The position numbers and the translations under genes are program-made. 60,160 nt of DNA from Bacteroidales bacterium. Lineage in GTDB: Bacteria; Bacteroidota; Bacteroidia; Bacteroidales; F082. The first letter of the stretch is position 1. Each line of letters starts with the position of its first letter. Of this stretch, positions 36,747 to 46,351 are shown one piece after another. The stretch lies in the NCBI GenBank assembly GCA_023229245.1, contig JALNZU010000022.1, positions 1-60,160 on the forward strand, given 5' to 3'. The notes under the pieces were generated by a model, which was given only the letters and a program-made list of their open reading frames with translations, was not told the origin of the DNA and did no database searches.

Positions 36747-37100
36747 TTAATGTCGGGCAGCTTTGATACGAGCTTTTTTGCCACGTAACTTACGCAGATA
36801 GAAAATTCTGGCTCTGCGCACCTGACCCTTTTTGTTGATTTCAATATCTTCAATAAATGGTGAGGAAATTGGAAAGATACGTTCTACACCTATATTGTTC
36901 GAGATTTTGCGTATAGTGAATGTTTCAGCAGGACCTTCACCTGCACGTTGCAACACAACACCCTGAAACTTTTGTAGTCGCTCTTTATTTCCCTCCCTGA
37001 TCTTGATGGTAACAGTAATAGTATCACCCGAATTGAAATTAGGAAAATCTTTAATCTCAACCTGATCTTCTACAAACTTAAGTAAAGCGTTCTTGCTCAT
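36747..37100 (-). CDS. rplS: 50S ribosomal protein L19
   Basis: Ribosomal protein at the subunit interface. 117 residues with FNSGDTITVTIKIREGNKER, FQGVVLQRAGEGPAETFTIR, NIGVERIFPISSPFIEDI and RARIFYLRKLRGKKARIKAA, the full L19 pattern. Monocistronic: promoter at 37144-37172 and terminator at 36696-36731. Confidence 0.98.
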   Translation of the reverse strand: MSKNALLKFVEDQVEIKDFPNFNSGDTITVTIKIREGNKERLQKFQGVVLQRAGEGPAETFTIRKISNNIGVERIFPISSPFIEDIEINKKGQVRRARIFYLRKLRGKKARIKAARH

Positions 37101-37143
37101 TGTACGATGATATTTAAAGTAGTGCTTAGCTCAAAAATGAGTG

Positions 37144-37172
37144 CAAATATATAACATTATTTGATTGACAAA
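37144..37172 (-). promoter_or_regulatory. Promoter of rplS
   Basis: Minus strand TTTG (37169-37172), 17-base spacer, TATATTTG (37144-37151). Transcription would start about 40 bases before the ATG. Confidence 0.6.
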
Positions 37173-37260
37173 TCATTTTCAATGATTTTTCTGTGTGTTA
37201 TTTTTTTTTGACACATGGTAAAGCTTTGATGACACCTAATATTAATATAGCGAGATATGA

Positions 37261-37296
37261 ATCAAAAAGCCCGAATGAAGTTTCGGGCTTTTTGAT
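37261..37296 (-). terminator. Terminator after the two-gene T9SS cargo operon
   Basis: ATCAAAAAGCCCGAA (37261-37275) and TTCGGGCTTTTTGAT (37282-37296) pair over 15 bases around a 6-base loop, with a U-tract within the arm on the minus strand, 20 bases after the stop at 37316. Confidence 0.85.
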
Positions 37297-37315
37297 GATG
37301 CGATAGTCAGATTGT

Positions 37316-40057
37316 TTACCGCTGTATCAGGATTTTTTGAGTTTCTTTTGAATGCGTAGAGGTAACCGTCAGGAAATAGACTCCTGTTGGAAGATTAGCT
37401 GTTGAAATTCGTAATTCATTACCACTAAATGCCTCAATCTTTTGCTCAAAATGAATGGTGTTGAGCTTGTCCTTTAACTGAACGACAAAATGGTCTGAAA
37501 CTTTGTCATTGAGATTTACGGTTATATAATCCTTAGCGGGGTTAGGATAGAAAGAGAACAACACCTGATCGATTATGGTAAAATAATTATCGCTGAAATC
37601 ATTGATATTATTGCTATGAATACTTCTGATCTTGATAGTATATTTATCGCTGTTGATAATGTCATTTGCAATATCCCAGACCCAGGTGGAGCCTATCACA
37701 TTATTAGCCAGGTCTCTGTATCCGACATCATCTTTGTATAGTACGATCTTGACCGGTTCGGGTATATCGTCTATCCATGAGATAAGATATTGGGTTCCTT
37801 TAAATAGTATTTCACCTCCGTTGGGCTGAAGTACTTCGATAGAGCCACCTGGCGTATCGTCTATGCTGAAGTTGTTTAAGCTCTCGCCAGAAACGGTTCC
37901 ATCTATAGTTTGTACTTTGATCTTGTAATCATTTCCTTTAGCGATATTGGCCGGAATAGTCCATACCCAGGTTGAACCTTCATAATTATCCTTTAACTCT
38001 TGAACTTCTACTCCACCTTTCATCAGGATAATCTTCACAGGGCCAGTTTGGAAACTAGGATCCCATGCAATATAATACGGCTGACCCCTGAGCCATACAA
38101 GATTAGCTACTGTTGGCTGATTAATTATTATAGTACCACCGGCAGGATGGCTTATGATGCTAAAGGCATTTTCAGCTATTTTAGTTAAACCACTTTTCAC
38201 GATTTTAATTTTATAATCGCCTGTTGGGAAATTAGCCGGTATAGCCCAGGGCCATGTGGTGCCTTCTACGTTTGTAGCTAATTGTTGTCCGTTATTTCCG
38301 TTAGCATCTGTAATAAAGATCGTGGCCTTGCTGGGTATGTTATCTAACCAGGATATAAAGTAGGACGTGCCTCTTACCCATTCCAGGTTAGCTGTGTTAG
38401 GCTGGTCAATTTTAATAAAATGATCGGGTGAATAGTTGAGTATGGAGAAAGGAAATTCACTCTCACCAATAATAGTATTTGTCTCGGAATCGCTGATGCG
38501 TATTTTGTATTTGGTACCTGATGGCAGATTGTTTGGAATCGTCCATGCATAAGTTGAACCTCCCACATCCTGTGCAATGGAGTAATCATATTCATTTTGA
38601 GTGATCTTCAGGTTGTTGAAATAGCTAAATTTCTCTGGATCGTCTATTTTTTGATTAGCATACACATTAAAATACACTCCATAAGGTGTAGCTGGAATAG
38701 GATAATCTTTGTCGAGCATTTCAACTCCATCCCGTCCATTGGCTTTTACATTGATTATATTATTTTCTTTTAGGGTGAAGCTAAAATGCATCACATTGGT
38801 TCCATGGTTTAGGAAAATAGGTTCGGAGTTATTATTATCCCACCAGAAATAAATAACATTATCATCCACTTCAAGTGTAGGACCGAAATATAATATATTA
38901 TTTTCATCATATTTGAGGCTAAACCATTGCCATCCATCATTAAATTTATTCACGGCCCAATCTACTGAAAAGGTTTGTCCAACTTCTAAGGGTTGATCAA
39001 ATTCACGAGCAGCAAATACATCATTCCCACCTTGAGTATCAATACTTTGGCCAAATGATTCGATATCCATGCCAACTATTCCTCCGGCTGCAGGATCAAC
39101 AATTTCATTGATTGGGGTTGCGTTGCCCGTTGAAGACATCTCCCATGGTTTAAATCCAATTCCTTGGTTTGAACCGTCAGTCCAGTTACCATTATAGTTT
39201 TCACCTTTATCGAATGCTACTTCCTGATCAAAAAATATTGGGTCTTCGCTGATCAGTTCAATATCTACTTTCCCCGGCAGATTATCTAGCCATGAGATCA
39301 GATAGGTTTCGCCTTTAACCCAGGTTATTCCATTATCTGATGGCTGTAAAACGGCTATTTCTGCATCACCGGGGGCATTAGAGATAGTAAAGTCATTATC
39401 GCTAATGTCTTTTTTATCAGGATCTACTTCACTGATGACCCGAATCCGGTAAGTGTCTTTTAATGGGGTGGCACCATCAATTGTCCAGTAAAATGTAGAG
39501 CCTGCTACATTGGTGGCTATGATGTATTCAACGCTATTATTGGAGTTGTCAACCAATTCAATGGTAAACTTCCCGGGTATCTCCTTCTCCCATGAGATCA
39601 AATAGGTTTCGCCTGCAACCCATGTAATTCCTGCTTCATTGGGTTGTTCAACTTTTACATAGGTATCGGGATGTGAAAGAACTAAAGAGAAATTGTTATC
39701 ACTTTCCGCTTTATAGCTGTCATTGACCGTACTGGCTACTCTGATTTTATAATTATCACCAGGAGTAAATTCATTAGGATCAATATGCCAGGAATAAGTT
39801 GAACCCACTACATTATCGGCAATCAGTTCTACAACTGGGTTACCTATATCAGTATAATCTACTAAGGAAATTTTAACCGGTTTAGTGAAATTACTATTCC
39901 AGACAATTAGCTTGTGACTTCCAATTTCCCAGAAAATACCAGCTTCGGTGGGTTGCTCTATTTCAATGAATGGAGCATCCTGACTGTAAATAGTACTTCC
40001 CAGACCAAGAAATATCAACAGGCAGGTAAGTTTTGTAAAGTGTAAGATTTGTTTCAT
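37316..40057 (-). CDS. T9SS cargo with six Kre9/KNH-like repeats
   Basis: Secreted surface protein of 913 residues. Signal peptide at 1-25. Six units resembling Kre9/KNH (Ser-Thr-rich GPI-anchored type) repeats are marked by W..G..Y.I.W and NV.GST(Y/W).W.I: WEIGSHKLIVW, WVAGETYLISW, WVKGETYLISW, WVRGTSYFISW, WLRGQPYYIAW, LFKGTQYLISW. The third unit is split by about 215 residues (about 275-490) that look like a lectin/glucanase jelly-roll fold (VDWAVNKFNDGWQWFSLKYD, YGVYFNVYANQ). The end (about 835-913: SFYPNPAKDYITVNL ... GVYFLTVTS) is a type A sorting domain. It follows another T9SS gene by 31 bases. A carbohydrate-binding role is only a guess. Confidence 0.85.
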   Translation of the reverse strand: MKQILHFTKLTCLLIFLGLGSTIYSQDAPFIEIEQPTEAGIFWEIGSHKLIVWNSNFTKPVKISLVDYTDIGNPVVELIADNVVGSTYSWHIDPNEFTPGDNYKIRVASTVNDSYKAESDNNFSLVLSHPDTYVKVEQPNEAGITWVAGETYLISWEKEIPGKFTIELVDNSNNSVEYIIATNVAGSTFYWTIDGATPLKDTYRIRVISEVDPDKKDISDNDFTISNAPGDAEIAVLQPSDNGITWVKGETYLISWLDNLPGKVDIELISEDPIFFDQEVAFDKGENYNGNWTDGSNQGIGFKPWEMSSTGNATPINEIVDPAAGGIVGMDIESFGQSIDTQGGNDVFAAREFDQPLEVGQTFSVDWAVNKFNDGWQWFSLKYDENNILYFGPTLEVDDNVIYFWWDNNNSEPIFLNHGTNVMHFSFTLKENNIINVKANGRDGVEMLDKDYPIPATPYGVYFNVYANQKIDDPEKFSYFNNLKITQNEYDYSIAQDVGGSTYAWTIPNNLPSGTKYKIRISDSETNTIIGESEFPFSILNYSPDHFIKIDQPNTANLEWVRGTSYFISWLDNIPSKATIFITDANGNNGQQLATNVEGTTWPWAIPANFPTGDYKIKIVKSGLTKIAENAFSIISHPAGGTIIINQPTVANLVWLRGQPYYIAWDPSFQTGPVKIILMKGGVEVQELKDNYEGSTWVWTIPANIAKGNDYKIKVQTIDGTVSGESLNNFSIDDTPGGSIEVLQPNGGEILFKGTQYLISWIDDIPEPVKIVLYKDDVGYRDLANNVIGSTWVWDIANDIINSDKYTIKIRSIHSNNINDFSDNYFTIIDQVLFSFYPNPAKDYITVNLNDKVSDHFVVQLKDKLNTIHFEQKIEAFSGNELRISTANLPTGVYFLTVTSTHSKETQKILIQR

Positions 40058-40088
40058 AGCTATAAAAATTATGGAGTTGTTTTCAATT

Positions 40089-41624
40089 TTATTTATTTAT
40101 GATGATTTTCTTTGTTTCAACAAAAGCATCAGTCTGAATGCTGAGGAGATACAATCCATTTTGTAAAGATGTTAGTTGAATGTTATCAGGCAAATGACTT
40201 ACTTCACCTTCAAAAAGTTTTGTAACATGTTTACTGTCAATGGTATATAGATTTATCTTTACTTTTGTGTTTTTTAGTAAATTATTTTCTATGTAAATAA
40301 AGTCTTGTACAGGATTAGGATAAATAGAAAAAATTGGCTGCTCACCTATTTCCGGACTGCTTAACAGCATTGAAATATAAGTAGCTTCGGCTCTGTAGCC
40401 TACGAATGTTTCACTTAACAGACTGTTGGAATAATAAAGTTCAAGCAGCCCGTCTTTATTTTGCTTCCATGTTGAGCCGTCCCAATGAAACAGATTCATT
40501 GCAAGCGTGTTTCCCGCATTATCATATGAATAATCAAACAGTTGTTGATTAATCCATGTGTTGGACTCCCATTTTTGAAACAGGGCTGAAGCTATTCCGC
40601 CAAAGCTGTTGTAAGAGTATTGACTGAAGCTGTTGTTAACCCATTGATTGCTTGTCCATTTTTGCCCGATGGCTGAAAGAACAAAACCGCTACCAGTATA
40701 TTCATAGGTGTATTTCTCGTCGTTCTGCCATTCGGTATCTGACCATTTCATGCCTGTATATTCGCTCAGACGGTTGGCAGTATAAGTGTAAGTCTCTTTG
40801 TATGAATTGACCCATTCGTCTTCTATCCAGTTTTTTATGGTAGCTGATAACAAGTTTCTGTTTGCGTCCCAGATAAAATAATACTCCTGATTGTTCAACC
40901 AATACACCACATTCCAGATTTGACGCAGACCATAGGTCAAATTATTCTGTGCATCGAAGGTATAGATTTCATAAATATCATTGATCCAATCGCCTTCACT
41001 CCACTTTTCTATTGTATGGGTTAACCGATTTCCATATACATCATATGAATTAGTGGTTTTTTCAAAGTTTTTCCAGCCAGTTGATTCCCAGTACTGTACA
41101 ATAGAAGTGAGAACTTTATTACTGCTATACGTATAAGTAGTCCTGGAACTGTTAACCCATTCGTTGTTTGACCAACTTTTCCAGGTAGAGCTAAGCAGAT
41201 TGCCATTTTCGTCATACACACTTGTCTCATACAAGCGATTCGTCCACTCTTCATTTTCAAACAACTTGATAAAAGTGATCAACCGCTCACCTTTTTGAGA
41301 ATAGAAATAAGTGTATTGCCTTGGATTTTGAGCAAGAGAATACACTAATACCGTGTCGGGGAAATAACTCAAGCTTCTGCTCTGATCCGAAACAATATGA
41401 TTGAAAGTGTTGATCCTGTCTGTATTGTTGCGTAAATGAAATGGCTCATCAAGAATTGTTAGAGTAGATTTTTTGTCTAAATCTGGGAAAATATCTGCAT
41501 CTACTGTAGGATCAGATAAGGCAGCCCATAGCCCCATATGAATAAATAGTGCTGCCAATACAGGTATAACTAGCTGGCAAAGACTGTGTAACGAATATAA
41601 TCGTTTATAGTCCGACTTACTCAT
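40089..41624 (-). CDS. T9SS cargo with Trp/Tyr-rich YD-like repeats
   Basis: The ATG at 41624 gives 511 residues with a signal sequence at about 14-34 (SLCQLVIPVLAALFIHMGLW); the open frame continues to 41762 but those codons look non-coding. Residues about 110-430 are about nine 33-residue repeats on the theme 'W.....W.N.....Y.Y...GN.L...Q.W', related to RHS/YD repeats (YSYDNAGNTL, YTYTANRLSEY). The end (IYPNPVQDFIYI ... GLYLLSIQTDAFVETKKIIIN) is a type A T9SS domain. The next gene, also T9SS cargo, starts 31 bases downstream, so both are likely exported together. No enzyme domain seen. Confidence 0.8.
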   Translation of the reverse strand: MSKSDYKRLYSLHSLCQLVIPVLAALFIHMGLWAALSDPTVDADIFPDLDKKSTLTILDEPFHLRNNTDRINTFNHIVSDQSRSLSYFPDTVLVYSLAQNPRQYTYFYSQKGERLITFIKLFENEEWTNRLYETSVYDENGNLLSSTWKSWSNNEWVNSSRTTYTYSSNKVLTSIVQYWESTGWKNFEKTTNSYDVYGNRLTHTIEKWSEGDWINDIYEIYTFDAQNNLTYGLRQIWNVVYWLNNQEYYFIWDANRNLLSATIKNWIEDEWVNSYKETYTYTANRLSEYTGMKWSDTEWQNDEKYTYEYTGSGFVLSAIGQKWTSNQWVNNSFSQYSYNSFGGIASALFQKWESNTWINQQLFDYSYDNAGNTLAMNLFHWDGSTWKQNKDGLLELYYSNSLLSETFVGYRAEATYISMLLSSPEIGEQPIFSIYPNPVQDFIYIENNLLKNTKVKINLYTIDSKHVTKLFEGEVSHLPDNIQLTSLQNGLYLLSIQTDAFVETKKIIINK

Positions 41625-41954
41625 ATGATGTTGGTTTTCTGTTGTAGAAAAATGTTTAGCTTGTAGGTGAACAAGAATTATTCCATAATTTTTCATTAAT
41701 CCCGAAAGTATTACTATCACTGAAAACAATCTTTTTCCATCCCTTAAGTACAGACCTGACATTTTCCTAAAATGGGATGGTTTTTCCCAATTTTATAATC
41801 AGATGCTGAAACTATCTAAAAACTCCGTAGTTGTCGTACTTTGACTGTATTTTTAATTAGCTTGGAGATGGTTGTTTCAATTGATGGATAGCTCCCGATT
41901 TTTGTTGGAAATAGTCAGGTTTCGCAGCTTTACTCTAAGTTTTTTTTTTGCTTG

Positions 41955-42539
41955 TCATGCCTTTATTAACGCTTGGTGCAGTTTCAGTATTTGTGGCATC
42001 AGCAGTTGTGTTTCATCATTGCGTATTATATAATTCGATAGAGGGATTTTTTTCTCTTCCGGCCATTGCTGATGCATACGTGCCAAAGCTTGTGTTTTAC
42101 TTAGCTTGCGGTACTTCATCACTCGTTGCAGACGTAGCTCTTCAGGGGCTGTTACCAAAATAACTGCGTGGAAAGTATGGGGGAGACCTGATTCAAACAA
42201 TATGGCAGCTTCGTATAAGGTGTATGGATTAGAAAACTTCTGTTGTTTCCACTGCTCGTACATGATATAAACCTGAGGATGGATCAGTTGGTTTACTGAT
42301 TGTAATTTTTCCGGATCATTAAATATCAATGCGGCTAACATTGCTTTATTGATCTGGTTATCAGGTTGATAGATTTCTTCTCCAAATAGGTTGATCAGTT
42401 GTGCTTTTATATGTGGAAGTTCATAAGCTTTATGTGCCTGCTGATCGGCATAAAAGACGGATATTCCCAACTGTTCGAATATCATACAAACGGTTGATTT
42501 GCCGCTTCCCATATTTCCTGTAATGGCATAATGTTTCAT
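41955..42539 (-). CDS. coaE: Dephospho-CoA kinase
   Basis: Last enzyme of CoA synthesis, phosphorylating dephospho-CoA. P-loop ITGNMGSGKSTVC at about residues 6-18, YADQQAHKAYE with the conserved Asp, LIHPQVY, AILFESGLPHTFHAVILVTAPEELRLQRV and DNTQL-like end (RNDETQLLMPQI). 194 residues is full length. The ATG overlaps the stop of the YbbR-like gene by four bases, so the two are translationally coupled. Confidence 0.95.
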   Translation of the reverse strand: MKHYAITGNMGSGKSTVCMIFEQLGISVFYADQQAHKAYELPHIKAQLINLFGEEIYQPDNQINKAMLAALIFNDPEKLQSVNQLIHPQVYIMYEQWKQQKFSNPYTLYEAAILFESGLPHTFHAVILVTAPEELRLQRVMKYRKLSKTQALARMHQQWPEEKKIPLSNYIIRNDETQLLMPQILKLHQALIKA

Positions 42540-43492
42540 GGCATGAGGATCAAATATTCTACCTTGTTTGGCATTAGTTGAATAAGTTCGGCATATGGGT
42601 GATCTATAGCTATGTTAAGTCGCAAAAACTGACGTTGTGCCTGAAGCCCGTTAGTATCCAGGATAACTTTTAGCGATTCAGTATTTATCTGATCAAAATC
42701 GCGGGTGAATATCCGAAGTATGACCTCCACCTCATCGGGAAAGAGTTTTAATACTGGACTTTGCTCCTGTTGAACAGGCATAATAAATCGCTTTTCGGTA
42801 AATGGTTCGATTGGGATAGTTACCGTAAGCTGCTCAATAGCAGGTTTGATCAGATTAGATGTGAGTTCAATATACGCTGCTTGAGTTATGGTTTTATGCA
42901 AAGGGTTTTGCAAATTACTGCTAACACCTATCCATCTGATAGTGTCAGCCACTTCGGCCGGAGCATGTATCCAAATGCTGTCAGGCTCCATACTGATATC
43001 CCCATAAAGAGCATATCCTGCCTTAGGCTGTATCGGACTAAGAAAATGCAGCGCAACTTTTTTTCCTACAGTAGAAGAAGCTGAAAATATCATATCCTGA
43101 TCGTGAAACCGAATCTCGTTTTCGGCTAAATCAAGTTTTTCCGCAATCAAAGCAGTAAGGTATCTGGTCTTGAAAGAAAACGAATAATGATTTTTTTTCT
43201 CCCATGGGATGGTGTTCAATGAAACAGGGATGCCTTTTTTTAATCTGTTTTCTAACACAGCAAGCTGAATTTGTTTGAATCCGTTTGTGCTTACTGATGT
43301 TTTCAGTGGATAATTGTTTTGATCATCCAACAGCCATAGCTCGGGTGGGATTTTTTCAAGTATCAGATTAAATGTATAAGTTTCGGTATAAGTTTCAGAG
43401 AGCCTGATGAGCAACCACATCAAGATTGAAAACAGCAGGAAACTGCTAAAGACGAAGATTTTTTTTCGCTTTTTGACTTTTTGTTCCAACAC
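42536..43492 (-). CDS. YbbR-like domain protein
   Basis: One N-terminal transmembrane helix (about 12-28: FVFSSFLLFSILMWLLI) followed by extracytoplasmic YbbR-like units (about 40-130, 145-225, 230-318; PVSLNTIPW, PDSIWIHAPAEVADTI, FPDEVEVILR). In Firmicutes YbbR proteins regulate the diadenylate cyclase; in Bacteroidota a YbbR-like gene commonly sits between yajC and coaE, as here. It overlaps coaE by four bases. The role in this phylum is not established. Confidence 0.78.
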   Translation of the reverse strand: MLEQKVKKRKKIFVFSSFLLFSILMWLLIRLSETYTETYTFNLILEKIPPELWLLDDQNNYPLKTSVSTNGFKQIQLAVLENRLKKGIPVSLNTIPWEKKNHYSFSFKTRYLTALIAEKLDLAENEIRFHDQDMIFSASSTVGKKVALHFLSPIQPKAGYALYGDISMEPDSIWIHAPAEVADTIRWIGVSSNLQNPLHKTITQAAYIELTSNLIKPAIEQLTVTIPIEPFTEKRFIMPVQQEQSPVLKLFPDEVEVILRIFTRDFDQINTESLKVILDTNGLQAQRQFLRLNIAIDHPYAELIQLMPNKVEYLILMP

Positions 43493-43588
43493 AATACTGA
43501 TTTATTACTGCAGGAATATGCTGTAATGCATCCTCCTGGCATATATAGGGACTGAATAAAGCAGGTTGGAGCGGCTAAGCTCATGAGC

Positions 43589-43918
43589 TTATTTATTCGT
43601 CCCTATTTGTGAGCCATCGGAAAGTATGGCTGATTTTTCGACAGTGATACGGATATTGGAGTCTAACTCCAAAATGACAGTTGTTTCTTTGATATCGTTA
43701 ATTTTTCCATGGATTCCGCCTATGGTCACAACTCTGTCACCTTTTTTCAGAGCTTCACGGAAATTCCGCTGATTCTTTGCTTTGCGCATCTGAGGACGGA
43801 TAAAGAAAAAATAAAATACCACCATGATCAAAATCAATGGCAGAAAGGATATAAGGCCGCCGCTTTCTTTGCCTTCGGCCGGAGGTGCTAACAGCAAAAC
43901 GAATAATAGGTTTGTCAT
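43589..43918 (-). CDS. yajC: Preprotein translocase subunit YajC
   Basis: Small accessory subunit of the SecDF complex. One helix (about 22-42: LISFLPLILIMVVFYFFFI) followed by RPQMRKAKNQRNFREALKKGDRVVTIGGIHGKI split across the canonical motif, and LELDSNIRITVEKSAI. 109 residues is typical. It follows the DUF1573 gene by 12 bases. Confidence 0.95.
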   Translation of the reverse strand: MTNLLFVLLLAPPAEGKESGGLISFLPLILIMVVFYFFFIRPQMRKAKNQRNFREALKKGDRVVTIGGIHGKINDIKETTVILELDSNIRITVEKSAILSDGSQIGTNK

Positions 43919-43930
43919 ATATGAATTGTA

Positions 43931-44395
43931 TTAATAAGAACCGGGTGTAACCACTTGCGCTTTCAATCGGAGTACAGTTGTTGAAGGAGTACCATTAGTC
44001 AATATACTGACTGTTTTGTTTTGAATACCACGTTGACCATTGCTGTCAAAGGTGATCTCTACTTTACCTTCTTCACCAGGCCTGATCACCTCTTTGGTGT
44101 ATTTGCTGGCAGTACAGCCACAACTGGCACTCACTTTACTGATGATCAGATCTGAATCACCTGCATTGGTGAATTTGAATACATAACTAACTATCTCACC
44201 TTGGATAAGACGCCCAAAGTCATGCTCTGTTTTCGCAAAACTGATCGAACCCATCTCACTGCCCTTTTCTTTGCCGGCAGTCTTAGGGTTTTTGATAAGA
44301 TTTGCCGGTAACTTCGACTGATCATTCTGGCATGATCCTATGAGAACCATCAAGAACAAGAGCGAAAGAACCGTGTGAAAAAGTTTTTTCATCAA
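43931..44395 (-). CDS. DUF1573 lipoprotein
   Basis: Lipobox LIGSC at about residue 22 and a DUF1573 (ASH/PapD-like beta-sandwich) domain at 50-150: FGRLIQGEIVSYVFKFTNAG, ISKVSASCGCTASKY with the hallmark CGC, VEITFDSNGQRGIQNKTVSI. The Met at 44392 is an alternative start. It heads the DUF1573-yajC-YbbR-coaE block that is conserved in Bacteroidota. The function is unknown. Confidence 0.85.
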   Translation of the reverse strand: MMKKLFHTVLSLLFLMVLIGSCQNDQSKLPANLIKNPKTAGKEKGSEMGSISFAKTEHDFGRLIQGEIVSYVFKFTNAGDSDLIISKVSASCGCTASKYTKEVIRPGEEGKVEITFDSNGQRGIQNKTVSILTNGTPSTTVLRLKAQVVTPGSY

Positions 44396-44761
44396 ATTTG
44401 AAATTTCATATCTTCTGTTACTACCAGTGATCCCAAAGTTAAACCAATGGAAATGCCTGATGTTTCCTCTGACTTTGATTAATCATATGCCAAAGTCAAG
44501 CTGTCATCAGCAAAGTTTATTTTTGTTTCACGCCACAAAATTATTGATTTTTATCTGAATTGATGTAGCTAAACGAAAAAACAAAGCAAAGACCGGGAAA
44601 TACAGATAAGTTTTGGAGGTGTAAAATTTTGTAACTATTAGTATTTGAAGTAATTCCAAAATTTTAACTAACAGATTTATGCGGTTCTATATCGACTTTT
44701 TAAATCTTTTCTGTAGATATTTTTCACTAAAAGGCTCTGTCACTCCATTTCCATGTATTGA
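44396..44761. other. 366-base intergenic stretch
   Basis: Upstream of the DUF1573 block and downstream of the CHU_C gene. No ORF with family likeness. Two minus-strand TANNTTTG boxes (TAACTTTG at 44434-44441 and TAATTTTG at 44536-44543) could start the DUF1573 operon, but neither has a TTG at the right spacing. Confidence 0.4.
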
Positions 44762-45946
44762 TCAATAATTCTGACTGCCCATGATAGTGATAGAGCCACG
44801 GTACACTTCATTGCTTTTAAATCCTTCGCAATGAAGAATATAGAAATAAACTCCGTCTTTTAGCCCCTCAGCTCCCCAATCATTATTATAGTCGCTTGAC
44901 TCGTACACCTTTCTGCCCTGCCGATTGAAGACAACTAATGAGGTGCGTGTGTAATAAGCTGAAAGAGGCTTCACTCCTTCATCAAAAGCAACCGATCGGT
45001 TAGTAAGCTCCGAATCATTGCTTTCACCTGCTGCAGGTGTAATGACCAACACATCATTAATGTTGTCGCCATTGGGAGTAAGGATGTTTGGAATATTCAG
45101 TTTGATGGGTAATACTTTGATGTCGTGAAAATAAACAGTATCGCACCCTTGCGAATTATACACTGTTAATAAAACGGTGTAATCATCTATTTCTGTATAA
45201 GTATGTACGGGTGTTTCTAATTCGGAGCGTGGACTGTTATCACCAAATTCCCAGAAATGGCTGATCACTTCCACACTGTCGGCCGATAAGTTTTCAAAAG
45301 CTAATTTGACATACGGATTTTGTATATATGCGGTATCAGGGTCGGCAATGATTTCTATGACCGGGTTGGGATAAGCTCGAGTAAATATTGAATCAGTTGT
45401 TTTACAGCCATATTCGTCTTCTACCTCTATGAAATACCATAAATGCGCTTTCAGACCTATAGCCAAAGCTGGATCGTCAGGTGCGATATGTAAGGGAGAG
45501 ATATCCCAGCTATAAGTATATGGCGCTGTTTGACCGCTTGCTTTGGCCCGTACCATAGCTGTTTCACCGTTTTCGTTATCGCCATTGCTACAAGTGAGCT
45601 GCAATTGTTCAAACTGAATACTGACAAGTGGATGATAATATACTGTAAATGGAGCACTCAAGCATGATTCACCAGTTAAAGTGTCGGTTACCATCACCTG
45701 ATAATCAATAGAATCAGTAACGCTAACCCGGATAGAAGATGTCTGCTCTTCTCCCGGTATCCATGAATACAGATAATGATCGGCCGAATCAGTTACAAAG
45801 AGCTGAATGCTGTTACCGTAACAGACAGGTAACGGGATATCAGATTCTATGGCACAATCCAATTGGGCCAACAATAAATCATTATTGAAAACTAAAAAAC
45901 TCAGGATGATCCCTGTAAAAATTAATGTGCGGCGCATTTTGTTCAT
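44762..45946 (-). CDS. Gliding-associated CHU_C (type B T9SS) protein with PKD domain
   Basis: Secreted protein of 394 residues (ATG at 45946; 45958 also possible). Signal peptide MRRTLIFTGIILSFLVFNNDLLLA, two Ig-like or SprB-type units (about 30-110, 115-200: PVCYGNSIQLFV, YSWIPGEE, YTYSWDISPL), a PKD domain (about 205-285: SHFWEFGDNSPRS, HTYTEIDDYTVLLTV) and a CHU_C domain (about 290-398: IPNILTPNGDNINDVL, VFNRQGRKVYES, NDWGAEGLKDGVYFY). CHU_C ends act as type B T9SS signals, often with PorP/SprF partners; none is adjacent. Confidence 0.88.
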   Translation of the reverse strand: MNKMRRTLIFTGIILSFLVFNNDLLLAQLDCAIESDIPLPVCYGNSIQLFVTDSADHYLYSWIPGEEQTSSIRVSVTDSIDYQVMVTDTLTGESCLSAPFTVYYHPLVSIQFEQLQLTCSNGDNENGETAMVRAKASGQTAPYTYSWDISPLHIAPDDPALAIGLKAHLWYFIEVEDEYGCKTTDSIFTRAYPNPVIEIIADPDTAYIQNPYVKLAFENLSADSVEVISHFWEFGDNSPRSELETPVHTYTEIDDYTVLLTVYNSQGCDTVYFHDIKVLPIKLNIPNILTPNGDNINDVLVITPAAGESNDSELTNRSVAFDEGVKPLSAYYTRTSLVVFNRQGRKVYESSDYNNDWGAEGLKDGVYFYILHCEGFKSNEVYRGSITIMGSQNY

Positions 45947-45988
45947 AGTAATTGCCATCAGGCGACAAAAGTACGATTTATCATTTAG

Positions 45989-46351
45989 TTAAAACCTATC
46001 TCTATCTAACATCAAAAGGGTACAGTCGCGGATGATCTGTATATTTTTTTCGGTAGCAATCTTTTCAAAACTAAGATTTTCAGTTCCAGGGTTGAAGATA
46101 ATCCGTGTAGGAGTAAGGTCTAACAGATTGGTGATCAGATCAGTTTGCCTGACAGGAGATAAATACATGCAAACAGTGTGTATGTCGTAAGCTTCCTGCC
46201 AGTTGTCATAAATCGGAACACCTGAAACCTCTCCTGTGCGAGACCCAATAGCTACGACCTCATGTCCATATGCAAGCAAACTACGGATAGCCATATTGGA
46301 AAACCTGTATTCTTTCTCACTTGCACCTAAAACCAACACCTTATATCGCAT
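45989..46351 (-). CDS. CoA-binding (YccU-like) protein
   Basis: Small Rossmann-fold protein of the CoA_binding_2 family. VLVLGASEKEYRFSNMAI, HEVVAIGSRTGEVSGVPIYDNW, VCMYLSPVRQ, IIFNPGTENL and a C-terminal DCTLLML match the family over all 120 residues. Its role is unknown; members bind CoA and may sense it. The gene borders the mobile-element scar. Confidence 0.85.
   Translation of the reverse strand: MRYKVLVLGASEKEYRFSNMAIRSLLAYGHEVVAIGSRTGEVSGVPIYDNWQEAYDIHTVCMYLSPVRQTDLITNLLDLTPTRIIFNPGTENLSFEKIATEKNIQIIRDCTLLMLDRDRF

Noticed and set aside
41625..41762. Upstream extension of the YD-like T9SS protein
   Set aside because: The extra 46 residues would place the signal sequence deep inside the protein; the Met at 41624 gives a normal start.
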